This document shows, in pieces, positions 8,936-21,787 of a stretch of DNA of 64,000 nt. Numbering within the stretch: the stretch's first letter is position 1; each line of letters begins with the position of its first letter. The DNA comes from Verpa conica (taxonomy: Eukaryota > Ascomycota > Pezizomycetes > Pezizales > Morchellaceae). Below the pieces are notes generated by a model. That model did no database searches, was not told the DNA's origin, and saw nothing but the letters and a program-made list of their open reading frames with translations. The DNA lies in contig JAUFSD010000002.1 in assembly GCA_033030425.1 (NCBI GenBank), positions 1,798,001 through 1,862,000 of the forward strand. Reading direction: 5' to 3'. The translations under genes were made by a program, and so were the position numbers.

Positions 8936-11612
8936 ACATTCTGACCTAGGAAAACAGAGTCTAGTCTTACTAATATACTTTAGTTGGACCCTGGAGGGGG
9001 GTGTCTCGTTACTTGGACACCGTTGATATTAGGCAGTTTAGCTTATTCCATGCTCATTCGAGGGTTCTTCTCGTAAAGCCGAAACTCTTGCTTTTATCGC
9101 CTATTCTCTTTGAGCATCGACGATGGCCCTAACCCAAGCCAGAGATAGATACCTCGAGAGGAAAATGAAAGGGGTGGCAAAAGTATTGAGATTATAGTTC
9201 TTACAAGGGGGGGATATTTTGGTCTTCTGCTGTCACTTGAGCTCTATTTTCTTTTGAGTTAGAAGTGCTTACGGGTCTACCCCGCACACAGATTAATGCA
9301 CGAAGCCTGAATCGAACTCTGTGTAAACGCCTCACTATCGGGGGTTGTATCGGCCGTAGATGGTGGGCTAGAGAGGGGGGGGGGGGAGAAAAAATATATT
9401 GTCTATTTGTCTTGAGAATGATTGATGGTTGTTATCTGATAGTAATCCGTGTACCCGGGTATAGTGTGGTTCACTAGCTGCTTTTTTCCCTAACGTTTAT
9501 AAGCAGGATATTCTCGAGGATACATGCATCATTATGTCTAACCCGGGATTATATGGGGTTTGGGAGCTTGTTTATCACGAGGTGAGTATTTTTTTCCCCC
9601 TAAATTTCCTAAAATACTCGATATTAATGGCCTCGTGGACAATAATAGATGTAAACTATATATCCGCCATCATGTACTATATCGGGAATAGTTAAATTCC
9701 TTTGACGAAGGGGGGGGTCCAAGACTACGCCACGGGTCCAGGCACTTCATCCCCCCAGCCAGGTCAGGATGAAGGTCAGATCCAGCTACAGAGTCTTGTA
9801 TTCCCATAAGCAGCTAAAATACCAAAAGAGATTACCGGCAAGGATACCTGCACCATGGTTAGGGAGACCCCCAGTCTCACCTGTTTGAACACCTCAAGAT
9901 GCATGGCGGCAAAGGTGGCAAGACGGTCGGCACCAGTGCCTTAACATGATATCGGAGTATCGGATGGGGGAGGAGGGGGGGAAGGAGTAGGAGGATACAA
10001 CACTGTACACGCGGCCCTTTGGTAGCACTAGAGTTAGAATTCCTCTTGCCTTATGTTACAAGATTAGATTTTTTTCTTGTTATTTCTCCGGTTGTAACAG
10101 AGAGTGATATCTCATGACCCAACTACCCACAAAGGGTATATGGCATCCGAGTCTGCTAGAAAAAAATGTAGTTTAGCGAAAGTGTGTCTGGATGAAACTT
10201 ACATTTAGAATGGAACAGGAAAAAAAGGAAAAAAAAAGGAGAGATTTAAGTTGGCAGGTGGCTGGCAGGGATATCATCACTAGTGCGCTTATAATTATCC
10301 GTAGGTTCAGATCAGCTCAGATAACTGCATTTGGCCAGCAGTTATATTTGCTATTCCTTTGCAAGATTATTTCAAGTGATATATCTTTTTGAAAGTTTCA
10401 TCTGATATGATCTGCAGGGGAAATGTTGACCCGGAGGAATTATTGATCCTCCATCCCCCCACCACAAACTCTTGGAGTAGTGGCGGGGTTAGGATGGTGA
10501 GAAGAACACGCTACTGGGATATATAATTCTAAGACAGGGGGCTTAATGATTAGGACTCCTTGGGATCAAAGTCTACCCGAACCGCTGGTGACAAAGTAAT
10601 GCGGGGAAGTTCAATCCATGTAAAAAAAAGCCGGCACTCCTAGTTTTCTTTTTTTTCGATCAATTTCACATGCAAGAAGTCTTTCGTGGGCTAGGTCTTT
10701 CAGGAACATATTTCAAGGCGGCCATATTGATATAATATTTTGAGGCTTTAAGTTGTGATATATTGATAGTACAAAAGAGGTCCTGGGGACTACTCTAAGT
10801 AGGGGTCCTTGATACGCGGCCTGAGACTATCTGGGCTTCTTACAAAGAGATAGTAGTGTAACACCTCGTAAACTGACACCTGTGTGATGATTATTGTGTT
10901 TATAAGTTTATTTCACGCATACGTTAGACCTGCAGGACCAAAGCGCAAAGTTTCCGGGACGCACAATAACCCAGTTTCCGTGAGACCCGACTTCCAAGTA
11001 TTAACCTCTCCTGCATAAGCTGGAGTTCCTCGTGGCACTGCAAAGGAAGATGGTGGGGGGGATAAACCTTTTTCGAAAGAAACTGGGGATATCCTATCGA
11101 AATACATGTACCCAAAATAGTTACCTGTCAGTACATATCTACAGAAATACTGAAACATGTAATACCACTGATTCAACTTGGGCCCCGTTGACTTCTACTC
11201 TCTTAATATTCATCATTTAATGTCTCATTTTATTCACCGCAGAGTTGACATTGCGCAAAGATAGCTTGTCCTGTGCACCCGTCTTATTATGTATTATATA
11301 GGAGGGGGATAGAGCCGGCATCTCGGGATGCGGCAGTTACTGCCAAGCCTGACCTGCTTAAGCGAGGTGATGGGAAATGTTCCCTCCTCTTTTCTTTTCC
11401 CCATGGGGTGCCGAAAGAGTTATAAAACGATGGTTGACTGGCTCCTTCCCCAGAATCCCCTTTTTAAACCCTTTTAAACCCCTGCAGACTGCTATCAGTT
11501 TGTTAATATTTTTTTTTTAAACACTTCCCCGGATTCTTTTTTTTTAATTAGCATTCGCTTTTCAACAGTCTACAATTGGCCCCCGCGCTAGTTGATATAC
11601 ACCAGGCCCAAT
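8936..11612. other. Gene-free intergenic region upstream of the sugar transporter
   Basis: No ORF here resembles a protein I recognise, and those present are short and overlap on both strands. The stretch holds several G-runs (for example about 9376-9387 and 9710-9718), T-rich tracts at 11511-11545 just before the transporter and a CGGCATCTCGG motif (listed separately). The pyrimidine-rich DNA directly before 11613 is presumably the transporter promoter and leader. Confidence 0.5.
11316..11326 (+). promoter_or_regulatory. Recurrent CGGCATCTCGG motif, copy 1
   Basis: This 11-mer lies about 290 bp upstream of the sugar transporter ATG. It is part of a near-palindrome, with GATGCGGC following the GCCGGCATC half. 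Identical 11-mers occur at 19170-19180 and, on the other strand, 24060-24070. Function unknown. Confidence 0.4.
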
Positions 11613-13595
11613 ATGGCAAGAATAATAGTTATTGCCCTTTGTGTCTTCGTCTCCTTGGGGTCGTTGATTTTTGGTATGGATGGCGGGTACCTCTCCGGGG
11701 TTCTTGCTATGCCAAATTTCATTGAGGACTTTGGGAAGTACGATGCTGCTCATCAAAAGAAGTTCATTTCTGCCGGTCAGCAGTCTTTCATCACCTCATT
11801 CCCATATGTCGGCCAGTTTGGAGCAGCAATGGTGGGAGGTTACATTGGGGACAAGTTCGGGCGACGATGGGGATTATTTGTGATGTGTATCGCAAGTATA
11901 ATTGGTGTTGTCATGCAAGTTGTGGCGAAAAACGAAGCATTATTCGTAGCCGGTAGATTCTTCAACTGTAAGTTTTTCTCTTTTACGAAACATGTATAGC
12001 TTTTATTCTGACATATTTCTAGATATATCGATTGGTTTTGCTACGATCTTTGTACCTGTATATCAAGGTAAGGGCCGAATCTTCTTCTTCTTCTTCTTCT
12101 TCTTCATGGTGTGTGGCAACAGCCACTTACCCGGAGAACCATAGCCGAGTGTTCTCCACGAAAGATTCGCGGCACAATGATTACGCTTTACCAGCTCAAT
12201 ATCGTCCTTGGGAGCTTCTTGATCTCGATTGTCAATAATTTCACGCAGAGCATTAAAAGCGATGCATCATACCGGATCCCAATCGGCCTGCTGCTGATTC
12301 TCCCGGTTCTCATCATTCCTGGACTTCCGTTTCTCCCAGAATCACCACGTAAGTTTCTTACCCTCTTTCTCTCATTACCGCGGGTTAGCCTAATTATTGA
12401 CGCGTATGATATAGGATGGTTGATGAAGAAGGGGCGTGAGGAAGAAGCTCGTAAGAGCTTAACATTGCTCCATAAAGACGATGTAGACTTCTCTGTCGAG
12501 AGCGAGATCATCTTCCTCAGAGCGACAATCAACGAGCAGGAAGAAATCAACAAGTCTTCTACCTGGGCAGACTGCTTCAGAGGTTCAAACAGGGTATTTA
12601 CCTCAAAAAACTCTCCTAGAAAAAAAAACAATAGTCGCTAACGGTATCTCTGGTAATAAAAAAAAAGAGACGCACTCTACTAGCTATTCTTATCCAGGTG
12701 ATGCAGCAACTTACCGGTGTCTCTTTCATCTTCAACTACGGCACAGTATTCTTTTCCCAGGTCGGAGTCGGAGGACCATTCATCATCATGATCATGACGA
12801 ACTTGGTCAACCTTGTTGGTACAATCGTCTCCTTCTTCCTCGTTGACCGTCTCGGTAGACGTCCTCTCCTTCTTATGGGCTCCGTGATCATGTTCATTGG
12901 CCACATCGTCGTTGGGATCGCCGGTGTGAAATCCGAGGGTAACATGAGCGCTAAAAAGTCGATTGTTGCGTTCGTGCTGATCTACGTTTTTGGATTCGCG
13001 GCATCATGGGGTCCTCTGTGAGTAGCAAATACCGAAGCTCAAGATTTCTAAAATAGAAAAGCTAATTCTCTCTCTCTCTAGAGCATGGGTTATCACCTCG
13101 GAAGTTAGTACAAATACTATCCGTGAGAAGACTCAAGCGCTTGGGAGCGCCTCAAATATCTTGACGTCATGGGTCGTGACGTTTACTCTACCATACTTGA
13201 CGAATGATGACCAGGCTGGCCTGGGACCAAAGGTCGGATTCATCTTCGCTTGCTTGGTGGTAGTAGGAGGGGTGTACACTTACATCTTTGTCCCCGAGAC
13301 AAGCGGGAGGGCTTTAGAAGAGCTGTTAGTTATCTCCCCTCCCCTCACCTAGTTTTTTTTTTTTACTAACATAAACTGTGTAAAGTGATGAGTTGTTCCA
13401 GAAGGGTGTCCCTTCAAGAAAATTCAAAGGTACGGCTCACTACTCTAGTCTTTGCTTTGACACCAACTAACTGTCTTCCTTGTAATAGGCTACCAAATCA
13501 CTGGAGCTGCCGCTCTGGTTGATCAAACGTTTGATTCAAAATCATTCGATAATGAAAAGCCACAGTTATCAGAGACTTCTAAAGCTGAAGCTTAA
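11613..13595 (+). CDS. MFS hexose/sugar transporter, multi-exon
   Basis: A 12-helix sugar porter in the plasma membrane. The exons I read are 11613-11967, 12023-12067, 12145-12348, 12415-12582, 12620-12643, 12684-13017, 13082-13324, 13386-13429 and 13489-13595; they give about 507 residues in frame. Family marks in order: GMDGGYLSGVL in TM1, GDKFGRRWG after TM2, VPVYQAECSPRKIRG after TM4, LPESPRW after TM6, QQLTGVSFIFNYG in TM7, DRLGRRPLL after TM8, and VPETSGRALEELDELF then GVPSRKFKGYQ at the end. The stretch 12583-12683 is the weak point: it needs a 24-nt exon between 37- and 40-nt introns, or hides a one-base error in an A9 run. It sits beside two starch hydrolases, so glucose or maltose uptake is likely. 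Confidence 0.85.
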
Positions 13596-15106
13596 GTACT
13601 AAAAACAAAAAAGCAAATATTCCAATGTTAGCAAAAGTAACGAATATCATGAAAGTGTCGTTTTTTTTATTTTTTTTTATATGCAGAGCAAGACAACTGC
13701 TGTTATTTTCGGAGTTCTCCTGTGGGGAATTGTATCATAGGGAGGGTTACCATTGCATGGGAGACTGGCGAAAAGGGACAGTCATTGTACATTACGTATC
13801 ATACCATTTTTTTTATTTATTCATTCTTTGTGGAGGGGGTGTGGGGTGTATGGAAGAATTACATTACCTACTTTTGCAAAAAAAACCCAATACATTTTAA
13901 TCAGAATAATCAAGGATTAACTCTAGAGTGTACCTCGCGTTTAGAATGCAGCCTAATATCAAGTCAATGATCCAGCCAGCATAAATCCATAGTAAGACGC
14001 AGCGCAGAACAGAGCCGCGCATTAGCCTTATATTAAAAAAGACGTGGGGTCCGTTTGAAGTAATTAAACCCACGGATGAAGTCGACAATGCTCCCCCCCT
14101 CCCCTCCTCCATTATACCCCACCACCTCCTCCCCGAAAGTCATGAGAGAGGGAAACTCCCCCTAATACCGCTACCTGCAGGAAGGTCCGCCTTACCTAGG
14201 CACTAGGCACAGCGACGAATCTGGTCCGCCAGGTGTACCCCTGCTTCTAAGCTCTTTTTGGAGCCTTCTCCGAGCATGGATGAAACTAGAGCTTTGCTGA
14301 TCGGAAAGCGTGTCCGTCCTAGCTAAGTAGCTAGCTACTCTATATAGCTAAGTTGGAGCTTGTAATCGATTATCGCAACCCCCATGTGATCCGATATCAC
14401 ATGGATAACGGGGAATTCCGGAGAAGGGGGATGATATTTTAATCATGGAGTATCACTCGATATCACCCTACACCCACACCACCTTATAAGTATTTTATTA
14501 ACAAAAATCAGGAGGGGAGGGGGAGGGGAGCTTACTGGTCACCGCCGAGTGAGGGTGCCTAATGCGCGGCGGGGGGTTGAATCAAGATCTCGGGAACTAC
14601 GTAAGCGAAGTTGAATGCCCCGCAGATGCAGAGCGTACGAATGTAGGATTGATCTCACCACCGACTGACCGACCGATCGATCAAGAAGTAAACCGGGTTA
14701 TAGCTGGAAGGAAGAAAGAAAGAAAGAATTGCTTTTCTTTTTTTTCTTTTACTCGGTAAGCCGGGAGAGACTTGCTTTTTTTAGATACAGTTAGTTCTCG
14801 GGATGTATTGTATTCGGGGAGTTCGGGACAAACCTAGAGAGAATATATGATTACCCGCCCGGGGGGAGACCGGGCGGTGCGAAGGTCTTTTTGATATCAC
14901 GGGTTTCACAATTGTCGAGTCTACGAGTGAGGATTTATGACTATTGAAGAACAAATTATTGTTTCCATTTTACACAGAAATTATAACCACCCCCCCCCCT
15001 CCCAAAACCAACCAACCCCACATCTTTTGTTTCATAACGATATCTACAACCACCCCCCAGAAAAGACAAAAAAGAAAAACAAGAAGAGGAGAAAAAAAAC
15101 AACCAC
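13596..15106. other. Intergenic region between convergent transporter and alpha-glucosidase
   Basis: The two flanking genes converge here, so it holds both 3' ends. I see no gene. It contains T-rich runs, C-rich runs near 14092-14107, a TAGCTAGCTA-rich patch near 14327-14350 and a strong GC inverted repeat (listed separately). Confidence 0.5.
14855..14877. repeat. GC-rich perfect inverted repeat
   Basis: CCGCCCGG (14855-14862) is repeated inverted as CCGGGCGG (14870-14877) with a seven-base purine loop. It lies about 230 bp beyond the alpha-glucosidase stop codon. It could fold as a strong hairpin; no role can be read from sequence. Confidence 0.6.
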
Positions 15107-17985
15107 TTAAACATCAAACTCCAAAGACCAATCCTTCGACAAAGCCTTATCCGTATCCACAACCAACACGCCATTATCAGAATCAAGGGTACTCTTAAGA
15201 TCCTTCGACTTACCCTTCTTCCCAGCACCCAAAAGCGTAACCTGAGAGATAGCAACCCCAGCATCGAACGAGCCCTTTGCCTTGACCGTGAGCTTCTTCC
15301 TCTTGTACTCAAACTCCACATAGAGAGTCTTTGGCTGATCGACCGAGACACCATCATCAAGGTACAGAGAGCCCTTTGCGTATCCGTCACTATCCGGGGC
15401 GATGACGAGGTTGAAGGGCTTCGTGCGGACCTCCGTTGTGGTCATGGCGGACTCGGCACGAAGCGGGAGGATGGCACCACCGATGATGTGGAGAGGGATC
15501 TCGTCATAGTCGACGTCGGTGAGGGTGACGTACTTGCCCTGGCCGGTGACGGGCTTCCCGGTCTTGAACTCGTAGAGCTGCGCCTTGGGGAGGTAGATGT
15601 CAACGGTGGTGACGTTCTCGGCAATGACTGGCGAAACGAGGATGGAGTCGCCGTAGATGAACTGGGTCTCGATTCCGAAGACGTTCTTGTCCTTGGGGAA
15701 CTTGAAGAATAGTGGGTTGATCAATGGGGCACCGGTGGTGTGCTGCGTGTACAGTGCGGTGTAGATGTAGTCGAGGAGACGGTACCTGATGTCGAGGGCG
15801 TTCTTGGCGGCGGATGCGACCTTGGGCCAGCGGTAGAACTCCTGCGGGATCGAGGTGTCCCCGTTGTGGTTGCGGTAGAATGGGTTGAAGGCTCCGAGGG
15901 TGGCCCAGCGCGCGCAGAGGGTCTCGGTGGTGTCTGCGCCGAACCCGCAGGTGTCGGAGCCGACCATGGGGATCTGGTAGAAGGAGGCGAACCCGAGCAT
16001 GCCAGGGATGGACCAGCGGTATTGCTCCCAGGTGGAGAGATTGTCACCGAGCCACTTGCCAACGCGCTTTCCGGCACCGGCGAAGGTGGAGCGGGTGATG
16101 ATGAAGGGGCGGAGGCCAGGGCGGCGGTTAGACATGGCGCCATAGGTAGCATCAGACATCACTATAGGGGGGGTTAGCTATGAGTTCAAGTATTGATAAC
16201 AGGAGAACTTACTGGTTCCGTAGAGGTTGTGGGTGTCGTATTCAACAAGACCGCCGTAGTGGACAATATCAGTGTGGACAGTCCTGTCGCTCAAACCGTA
16301 GGTAGCATCATTGGCAATTGAATACGGGGGAGTGATCAAGTTGATCTCGGTGCTGCTGCGGCGGGCCCTGACCTTGTTTGAAGCTCCAGAAACAGGGGCC
16401 GCGACAGACCTAGTCTTCTTGACATTGTATGTGGAGGGGAAACCGGGGATTGGCCTGGGGGGGTCACGAACGGGGAGACGGACAGGTGGGAGGTTCTGAG
16501 CCTTTGCGGAACCCTCGGGATCATTGCAGGGGTACTCGCAGAAACTGGCAGGCTCGTTCATGTCAATCCAGACACCATCGATATCCACACCGCTATCAGC
16601 ATCGAAGAAGGTCTTGAACTCGTTGTTCCAGTAGGACTGGATAGACGGGTGGAACCAATCGGGGTAGGCGGTGACACCGGGCCAGACAACACCCTTATGG
16701 ATGGTGCCGTTGGCCTCCTTAAGAAGAACACCATCCTCAACACCGCGGTTGAAGGTGGGATAGTCCTGGTAGGCAATGGCGGGGTCGACCATGACAATGT
16801 AGTGCTGGTTGTGGGCATGGAGATAGTCAACGACCTCGCGGACCTTGTCGATAGGGAAGCGCTCGGGGTCGAGAGTGAAGACCCAGCGTTCGTACATGTA
16901 ATCGATATCGGTCCACATAGTCTCCAATGGGATCCCGGCAATAGAGTAGTTGGAGATAACCTACAAGTTTTACACGTTAGCTATTGCTCAATTGTCCAAG
17001 TCGGGCAGCTCTCACCTCAGCAACATCAATCCAATCCCTATATCCATATCTGCACTGGTGAAAACCGAAACCCCAGTAGGGCATCATAGCCGGGAGACCG
17101 ACAACATCAGAGTACTGCTTAGCAACCTCAACCGGGTCGGGTCCAGAGAAGAAATAAAGGTCGAGAACACCACCAATGACGTTGTACTCCAAGCTGTACT
17201 TGTTCTTGGTGTTGCGGAGCTTAATATCCATACCGTTGGAGTTCAAGAGAAGAACACCATGGGTTCCGGAGGTCCTGTGCTCATAGTACACAGGGTGATT
17301 TCCGTACAAGTTTGAATCTTGGGGAACGCCATAGGAGTCCCTGGACCACAGAGTGCGTGTGGTGTTTGTAGGGTTGAGACGGAGCGACTCAGTGTGCTCA
17401 CCGAGACCGTAGATATTCGGGTCGTTGGGGAGGTTAGTCTTGAGGCGGAGATACTGGCTCTCGAAGATGAGAGCATTCCCGGTGGTGTCAAAGAGCTTCT
17501 CGCCGGTAGAGCGACGGGTTACAGAGAAGCTGAATGGAGACTGCTTGTATTCAAAGACAATATCCGACTTCTTCGCAGTCCCGGTGGCTTTCGACGTAGG
17601 GCGAGGAACCACAGAGTCTGGAACTTCGTAGCGCTTTCCTTCAGGGTCGGTGATCTTGACATGAATACGCGTGTCTAACTCGCATGTTAATTAAACTCCA
17701 AGCTTAACTCGCAATTTCAATTGAAGAAACTACGACGGAAGGGGGGGAAAACTAACTGGAGTCGTATGTAACCTCCAACTTCAAATCCTTCAAGTCCTTT
17801 CCGTAGACATCGCACGCCTTCCCAGCTAAGGTCAAGTCGGCGACGAAACCATTCTTATTCTCCTTGATGTTCTTCGCGTTGTATCCAGGGCACGAATCGA
17901 GGTCGACTGCGCGAGGGCTCAAGACCGAAGCCGCCGAGGCGAGGCCGAGAGACCCAAGCAGCGCGAGACTGCGAATGGAAGGCAT
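15107..17985 (-). CDS. Secreted GH31 alpha-glucosidase (maltase type)
   Basis: Hydrolyses terminal alpha-1,4 glucose from maltose and starch oligosaccharides. Exons 17985-17757, 17674-17016, 16960-16213 and 16161-15107 join in frame to about 896 residues, the usual size for fungal GH31 enzymes. An N-terminal signal peptide (MPSIRSLALLGSLGLASA) marks it as secreted. The GH31 nucleophile lies in WIDMNEPASF (Asp about 429), and the acid/base Asp (about 585) lies in the WLGDN block after RSTFAGAGKRVGKW. YGLGEHTESLRLN and MPYWGFGFHQCRYGYR are also family blocks. Intron sizes are 82, 55 and 51 nt, and two carry C7 runs on the sense strand. TTTAAATA at 18144-18137 is a plausible TATA box and a CGGN8CGG site lies further upstream. 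The neighbouring amylase and transporter support a role in starch use. Confidence 0.95.
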
Positions 17986-18136
17986 TTTTTTTCAGAGACC
18001 GGTTTATCTCCTCAATAACGAAATAGAGGGAAGAAGGGGAAGAGGAGACTGAATTAATGATGAAAGAAGCTCTGTCCTGCGATTGAGGCCACCCAGAGTT
18101 GAGGAACAGAATAGAACAAACAGGAGGGATTGTCTC

Positions 18137-18144
18137 TATTTAAA
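18137..18144 (-). promoter_or_regulatory. Candidate TATA box of the alpha-glucosidase gene
   Basis: The minus strand reads TTTAAATA, about 150 bp upstream of the ATG at 17985. The amylase gene has TATTTAAA about 105 bp upstream of its ATG. Confidence 0.4.
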
Positions 18145-18432
18145 CCGTCCCAGTCTTCTGACAACATGGCTCATGATCAGCGCTCTCGTGTTCAACCGGG
18201 GGTGACGGGGGGGGGCAAATTACTGATTCTGTACTTGGAAGCTCGCGTCAATTACGCAGAGGGCCGCATGGGCTCAGAGGTACATACATGCTGTAGTGCT
18301 CATTCACGAGTCTCTACTATACCTGTGCTATCGTGGCCCTCGGTAGAGTAATAGTAAGTAGCTACTATACAACGTGCAGGTGCTGCGCAGAGCCTCTAGA
18401 GGACATGCCTGCCCAGTCGCTTCCCATAACGG

Positions 18433-18446
18433 CGGATCGGAACCGG
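18433..18446 (+). promoter_or_regulatory. CGGN8CGG site, candidate AmyR-type operator (alpha-glucosidase)
   Basis: CGG ATCGGAAC CGG lies about 450 bp upstream of the alpha-glucosidase ATG. CGGN8(C/A)GG is the established recognition pattern of the Zn2Cys6 activator AmyR in Aspergillus. A match of this kind is expected by chance roughly every 2 kb, so the call rests on the paired site at the amylase gene. Confidence 0.45.
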
Positions 18447-19169
18447 CCAAAGGTACCTCAAGTCTCCCAAGCGGCATGGGGGGGGGATGTTCTATGGTTA
18501 GTAGTAGGCGTTCATCTGGCAAAATTTGATAATTATTCTACGAGAACCAGGGAACGGACTCGTGATGTTGTGAGTTACATTTTGGTAGTATTGTTCCGGC
18601 CGGCCGCCCTTCTCCACACAACAACAAAAAAAAAAGAAGTGCTGCCGACGCCATGGCCGGCTCGCTTCAACCCAAACCCCGCATTTGGTTTTTTTCCCCG
18701 GTCAGATTTCCCTACGATGGGCCAATCCTTGCCATTCCTGACGGATAATCGGTGTCGCACAGAGCTGGGGGATCGTCTTGAAGGCTCCTGGAAAGAGCTA
18801 GTAGCTGTGGGTTAGGGACGATCTCTATTGATGAGATGCGATTAGATAACGTTAATCCCCTTCGACCTAGAGGAAGTACTTGGCATTCCGTCATGATTTT
18901 GTATCTCTGTATTAGGAAGTACATACTCACCGAGCATATAGTTCTCGAAACCCCGAGGCTTCTAACCGGAAAAACCATTGGTCCAGAAGCCTCAGCAGTT
19001 TTTCCGCGGTTACTCTACGGCTAGAGGTACCTACTAGCTGTTGTTGTTATTGACGGGAATGTGCCTGTCCCACTCCCCTACTCTACCGGAGTGATTAGAT
19101 TGTCCCTTGCCCGCATTTTCGCGCAGCGGGGTACTTTGGGGTACGGCAGTCCGACATGCCGGGCCTGAG

Positions 19170-19180
19170 CGGCATCTCGG
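19170..19180 (+). promoter_or_regulatory. Recurrent CGGCATCTCGG motif, copy 2
   Basis: Identical 11-mer to 11316-11326, about 1.2 kb upstream of the alpha-glucosidase ATG and about 660 bp beyond the amylase stop. Function unknown. Confidence 0.35.
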
Positions 19181-19840
19181 AAATACCCCCCCCTGTGACC
19201 CTTGAAATCTAAAATCTAAATTCCCCTACCTCCTCCACTCCCCCACCCCCGGATTCAAGGACACGCCATAGGATATCGTTTTTAGCCTGGGTAGAAAGCA
19301 CCTTGTACCCCACTTTCACTAAAGTACTCTATCCTTGCATTTGCAGTAACTTTAATTAATAATATGGTTTATACCCCCCCGAGGGGGATCGCGTCGTTCT
19401 AATTACTTTGGAGAATTTTTTTTTTTAAATCGGACATTCCTGCGCGTTCGCGCCGCGCGCCGTGCGCCCAGTCCGAGTTGCCGTCAAATCACCATGGCCT
19501 AGCTTCACTATAGCTCCAGCTTCAACGGACAAGAGAGCTCCGGATCTGCATGTGATCTAGCGATAGAAAAGGTAACAGTGGAAGAAGAATTAAACAGGAA
19601 TCTTTTTTTATTTATTTATTTCATTCTATGAAATAATCATATACCCTCCTCAGATATGTACCTAATGTAATAATTAACCTACCCTCTCCCACTCCGTCAG
19701 GCATCGCGGAGAAGAAGAAGAAGCTCGGCCCCCTATCGAATAGGTTGGGGGGGCGGGGGCCAGAGATAGAAAGAAAAGATCTGCAACAAAACGAAATCAT
19801 AGCTCGACTATACTATTGAAAAAAACGACCGCAATTCCCT

Positions 19841-21787
19841 CTACAATCCGCAGACACCACTACCCGAGAGCTTCGAAGTTGGGTAGAAAACCTATTTCAT
19901 ATTGTTAGTATCCTTCTTATGTACTAACTTCTCTTTTTCTCTTTCAAAAAAAACTCACCTTTGGTAATCCACTCGAGATCGAAACTGAGAGTGTCCCGCT
20001 CGACCCAGCAGTAATACTTGTACAGCTCAACACATCGATAATAGTCGCGCCAGAAGTATACCCAGTGCTACCGACGGAGATGGTGGCAGACCCGCTAGAA
20101 CCTAGGTTGGTCAAGACGGTGACAATGTCCCCCTTGCGCATGGCCAAGTTGTGTGTGTCGGAGTATATGACATAGGCTTTGTAGGTGAGGAAGGAATCGC
20201 CGGAAGAATAGATTGCCTGGTTGCGAATCTGGTTGAGGGAGGCGATGTGGGTGTAGAGAGTTGAGGTGGTGGAGTAACCGGAGAGCCAGACAGCTTCGCG
20301 ATTGTAGGGATCGGCGCTACCAGAGTAGTGTTGCTCCTGTCCTTCGTAGACTGTTGGAGGGGTTAGTATCTTTAATTCTTTTTTTTAGTGGTTGATTGAG
20401 GACTTACTGATTGGGATACCGTCAGCCATGATGTTGAATGCAAGAACGTTCTTGGCCAGCTATTACAAAAGTCAGCGCGCTGTCATCTCTAATAATCTCC
20501 CCAATGTTAAAACTCACAGAGTAGTCGCTAGTATAACTAGGGAATCTCGGCAGATCATGGTTCTCTGAGAAAGTCCCTAGAAGGGTTGAATCAGGGCAAT
20601 TATCTTTAACATTGGTAATCATCGACACAAGCTCCGAGATGCTTCCACTGCTGCTGGTGAATGCGCGGATCAACGGGTAGTAGATTGGGAAGTTGAGAAC
20701 ACCACTGAGGTAGTTCTGGTACGGGCAAGTGTAGGCTCTGTCACCAGAGTAGACTTCTCCGACTGCGTAGACACCAGCTGCAGATTCGAAATTGGTCCAG
20801 AAGTCTTTCTCTACATGCTTGACGGTGTCGATACGGAGACCATCGACTGTGGGGAGGTGTTAGTTTCTTATTGAAGGCGCAGCAGGGGGGGGGGGTACTG
20901 ACTGGAGTAGTTGGAGACGAGCTCTTGGATCCAGGTGTAGTACTCTGACCGGACTGTGGATAGTTCGGTGTTGACATCGGGGAGTGAGACGCTGTTATCA
21001 CCAAGCCAGCACTATTTCCACCAAGAGTAAGCATCTCTAACACATTAGGTTACTATGGGGGGGATAACATACATCCTCAACATTATCCTGGTTGTTGTAG
21101 TCGGAGATGAAGCAGAACGAGTGGAAGTACGACTGAGAATTGAATGGAACGAATTTACTATAATCGACAGATGAACCAGCGCCAGGATAGCCAAAGTGAT
21201 TAGGGGCAACATCGACCATCAAGTACTATATATCTATTAGCATGTAATAGGGGGGGGATATATAGCATGACGTACCATTCCACGCGCATGGAGCGCAGCA
21301 GAAAGTGCAACTAGATCAGCTGCAGTTCCAAAGTTTGTATTGAGACTGTAGATATCCAATGCCCAGTATCCATGGTATGCTTTTCCGTACGCCGTAGAAT
21401 CTTCAATATTCTTCACAACTGGGGAGATCCAAATCTGTTTATCATTTAGTATGATCCTTGTAGCAACAGAACGCGGGGGGTAGTAGTAGTAGTGGGGGAA
21501 TAGTCGAAAAATAGACGAGGGAGGGGAAATGTAAGCTAAAATATACTAACAGCAGTGAATCCCATCCCCTGGATATAATCTAGCTTTTTAATAATCCCCT
21601 GATAGGTGCCCCCGCAGTATGTCCCATCACCCGGGTTACAGGATGCCGAGGTCGACACATCTGTGCGAGCGAAACGATCGGTGAGGACCTGATACACAGC
21701 TTTTGAGCGCCACTGTGCGGGTGTAGCGGCATTAACAAGACCCGTTACGGCGCTGAGCGCGGTGAAGAGAGCTATTGACAAACGCAT
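19841..21787 (-). CDS. Secreted GH13 alpha-amylase (TAKA-amylase type)
   Basis: Endo-hydrolysis of alpha-1,4 bonds in starch outside the cell. Eight exons (21787-21551, 21434-21276, 21225-21073, 21011-20903, 20846-20518, 20459-20408, 20350-19959, 19891-19841) join in frame to 493 residues. That is close to the 499 of TAKA-amylase A. The signal peptide is [20 protein letters not shown]. Conserved regions: [19 protein letters not shown] (nucleophile Asp226), GEVYSGD (acid/base Glu250) and SENHDLPR (Asp317). Subtracting 20 signal residues gives 206, 230 and 297, the TAKA catalytic numbering. The C-terminal beta domain ends in [16 protein letters not shown]. There is no starch-binding CBM20 domain. 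Introns are 50-116 nt and several carry C-runs. A CGGN8CGG motif and a TATA-like TATTTAAA lie upstream. Confidence 0.96.

Larger units (their letters stand above)
17986..19840. other. Alpha-glucosidase promoter side and intergenic region
   Basis: This is upstream of the minus-strand alpha-glucosidase and downstream of the minus-strand amylase. I see no gene. It holds a TTTAAATA box (18144-18137), a CGGN8CGG site (18433-18446), the second CGGCATCTCGG copy (19170-19180), an ATTTATTTATTT patch near 19609-19621 and several short G or C runs. Confidence 0.55.

Noticed and set aside
8817..9026. Small plus-strand ORF of 69 codons
   Set aside because: It lies across the antisense strand of the 5S rRNA gene, so it is a chance frame.
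9290..9330. T-arm-like TTCGATTC on the minus strand
   Set aside because: The flanking bases do not pair as a T stem and no acceptor stem or D arm could be found.
11613..13595. AmyR-type site in front of the sugar transporter
   Set aside because: CGG half-sites occur near 11316-11333, but none has the eight-base spacing.
15721..16177. Long ORFs on other frames within the alpha-glucosidase gene
   Set aside because: They are shadows caused by the GC-rich codon use of the GH31 exon, whose own frame carries the catalytic motifs.
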